From contig DYHL01000151.1 of assembly GCA_020724185.1 (NCBI GenBank), forward strand, positions 1-6,802: a DNA stretch of 6,802 nucleotides, written 5' to 3'. The notes beneath the pieces are model-generated. The model had not been told where the DNA came from. It saw nothing but the letters and a program-made list of their open reading frames with translations, and searched no databases. Positions 5,916 to 6,802 of this stretch are shown here, in pieces (the first letter of the stretch is position 1; each line of letters opens with the position of its first letter). This DNA is from Candidatus Nitrosymbiomonas sp. Lineage in GTDB: Bacteria > Sysuimicrobiota > Sysuimicrobiia > Sysuimicrobiales > Humicultoraceae. The position numbers were made by a program, and so were the translations under genes.

Positions 5916-6737
5916 GCCCGGACGCACGAACGCCAGCAGCATCTCGCGGAGCAGCCAGGCAGCCAGGATCGAGGTTCGTCCCGACGGATCGCAAGGCGGG
6001 CTGACCTCAACGAGATCGCATCCCACGATCCGGCATTCCGCCAGCACCGCGAGCAGCGCGGCGAACTCACCGACGCTTATCCCCAGTGGCTCAGGGTTCC
6101 CGGTGCCAGGGGCGATGCTGGGATCGAAGGCGTCAATGTCCACCGATAGGTAGATCGGGCGGCCCCTCATGGCTACCAAGGCCGAGGTTGGCAGCGCGCC
6201 TGTCCGGACGGCCGCGGCAAGCGAGGCCGCGGCAGCCCACTCATCGCGCGTCCCGGATCGAGCGCCCAGTACCGCGCACCGTTCCGGTCCGAGGCGGTCG
6301 GTGATCCTGCGCAGCACGGTGGCGTGCGACCAGCGCACTCCCTCGTATTCATCGAGCAGGTCCAGGTGGGCGTCCAGGACGATGACGCCCAGGTCAGGGT
6401 GTCTTTCAGCCAGCGCGGCCACCGCTCCGAACGTTACGGTGTGTTCGCCCCCGATGAGCACGGGCAGGCCCGCCGTCGCGGCGACTCGCGCGCGGACGCG
6501 CTCGACCATCGCTTCAGCAGAGCAGCCGGTGAGATCGAGGTCGCCCGAATCCGAGAAGGCCAGGTCGTTCAGGTCGCGCTGCTGGAATGGGCTGTATGTC
6601 TCGACGCTCTCCGATGCCCAGCGGATTGAGGCCGGCGCGTGGGCGGAGCCCGCCCGGTAAGTGGAGGTGGCGTCGTAGGGGGCTCCGATCAACACCGCCG
6701 CGGGTCGTGCATGCACCCCGGCCCCCAGGAACGGCAC
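5913..6737 (-). CDS. speB: Agmatinase (ureohydrolase family, archaeal/thermophile-like)
   Basis: Mn-dependent hydrolysis of agmatine to putrescine and urea, a cytoplasmic step of polyamine synthesis from arginine. It has 274 residues and one arginase/agmatinase domain. All the usual metal ligands are visible: His99 in GGEHT, Asp122, His124 and Asp126 in LDAHLDLLDEYEG, and Asp200 and Asp202 in LSVDIDAFDPSIAPGTGNPE. The N-terminal GAPYDATSTYRAGSAHAPASIR and C-terminal VEVSPPCDPSGRTSILAA are typical; the Cys in PPCDP is where Tyr is common. DAHLDLLDEY with SHATVLRRI resembles the agmatinases of archaea and thermophilic bacteria. GTG 6737 is the first start after an in-frame stop two codons upstream, and MPFLGAG fits the family N-terminus, but no good Shine-Dalgarno sequence precedes it. 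Formiminoglutamase, guanidinobutyrase or another ureohydrolase cannot be fully excluded. The gene is convergent with the sigma cassette and shows no functional link to it. Confidence 0.92.
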   Translation of the reverse strand: MPFLGAGVHARPAAVLIGAPYDATSTYRAGSAHAPASIRWASESVETYSPFQQRDLNDLAFSDSGDLDLTGCSAEAMVERVRARVAATAGLPVLIGGEHTVTFGAVAALAERHPDLGVIVLDAHLDLLDEYEGVRWSHATVLRRITDRLGPERCAVLGARSGTRDEWAAAASLAAAVRTGALPTSALVAMRGRPIYLSVDIDAFDPSIAPGTGNPEPLGISVGEFAALLAVLAECRIVGCDLVEVSPPCDPSGRTSILAAWLLREMLLAFVRPG

Positions 6738-6802
6738 GGCCGTCTAACCCAAAGTTCCGCCGGGACATCGCGCCAAGAGCCGCATCCTGTCTGGGATACA
6801 GG
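6738..6802. other. Upstream region of speB, no gene seen; short dyad at the window edge
   Basis: The 65 bases upstream of speB hold no supported gene. CCTGT (6786-6790) and ACAGG (6798-6802) form a perfect 5-bp dyad around a 7-nt loop at the very edge, about 50 bp from the speB start, and it could extend beyond the window. On the - strand, GGAACTTT (6751-6758) resembles an ECF -35 element, but a matching -10 would overlap the start codon. No convincing housekeeping promoter was found. Confidence 0.35.

Noticed and set aside
4342..5994. 550-codon open frame on the - strand across the anti-sigma and RseB-like genes
   Set aside because: It crosses several well-supported genes in antisense, is Arg/Gly/Pro-rich, and has no motif. 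It is a high-GC artefact.
5909..6149. Rest of the 100-codon frame opened at 5847
   Set aside because: Beyond about 5908 it is the antisense of agmatinase, and its residues show no MazG features. Only the first ~20 codons were kept, as a gene remnant.
6786..6802. tRNA anticodon arm (5-bp stem, 7-nt loop; GGG on one strand, CCC on the other)
   Set aside because: The geometry fits, but there is no D arm before it on the + strand. On the - strand no T arm with the GTTCGA pattern follows. Judged a plain dyad.

Overview
The window is GC-rich bacterial chromosome, almost entirely coding. Codon third positions are strongly G/C, and the + strand genes sit close together or overlap. Frequent GTG/TTG starts, an agmatinase of the type seen in archaea and thermophiles, and a ComEA protein with an SLBB domain suggest a deep-branching, possibly Terrabacteria-like lineage. 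That placement is an impression only, because no rRNA or other decisive marker is present. I see no CRISPR array, insertion sequence, phage gene, tRNA or rRNA.

Layout on the + strand: (1) the 3' part of ilvE (branched-chain aminotransferase), cut by the window edge; (2) a complete leuS (leucyl-tRNA synthetase) 16 nt downstream with a good ribosome binding site, so leucine synthesis and leucine charging are paired; (3) a 72-nt gap holding a hairpin whose 3' arm contains a strong Shine-Dalgarno sequence; (4) a short membrane-anchored SLBB plus helix-hairpin-helix protein (ComEA-like); (5) a three-gene cell-envelope stress cassette of ECF sigma factor, single-pass zinc-finger anti-sigma factor and secreted RseB/LolA-like protein, joined by ATGA and TGATG overlaps. 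A candidate ECF-type promoter lies just ahead of the sigma gene.

The + strand run then ends abruptly. Directly overlapping the stop of the RseB-like gene, with its own Shine-Dalgarno sequence and TTG start, is what looks like the first ~20 codons of a MazG-like nucleotide pyrophosphohydrolase gene. The match stops at the 3' end of a convergent speB (agmatinase) gene on the - strand. A 7-bp inverted repeat spans this junction. This truncated gene start is the most unusual item in the window and suggests a rearrangement breakpoint or an assembly join.

Nothing here amounts to a clearly new biological system. The items worth checking are the mazG remnant, the comEA and sigma gene starts (both have a strong Shine-Dalgarno sequence but no usual start codon at normal spacing), the possible autoregulatory promoter, and the two-domain RseB-like protein.
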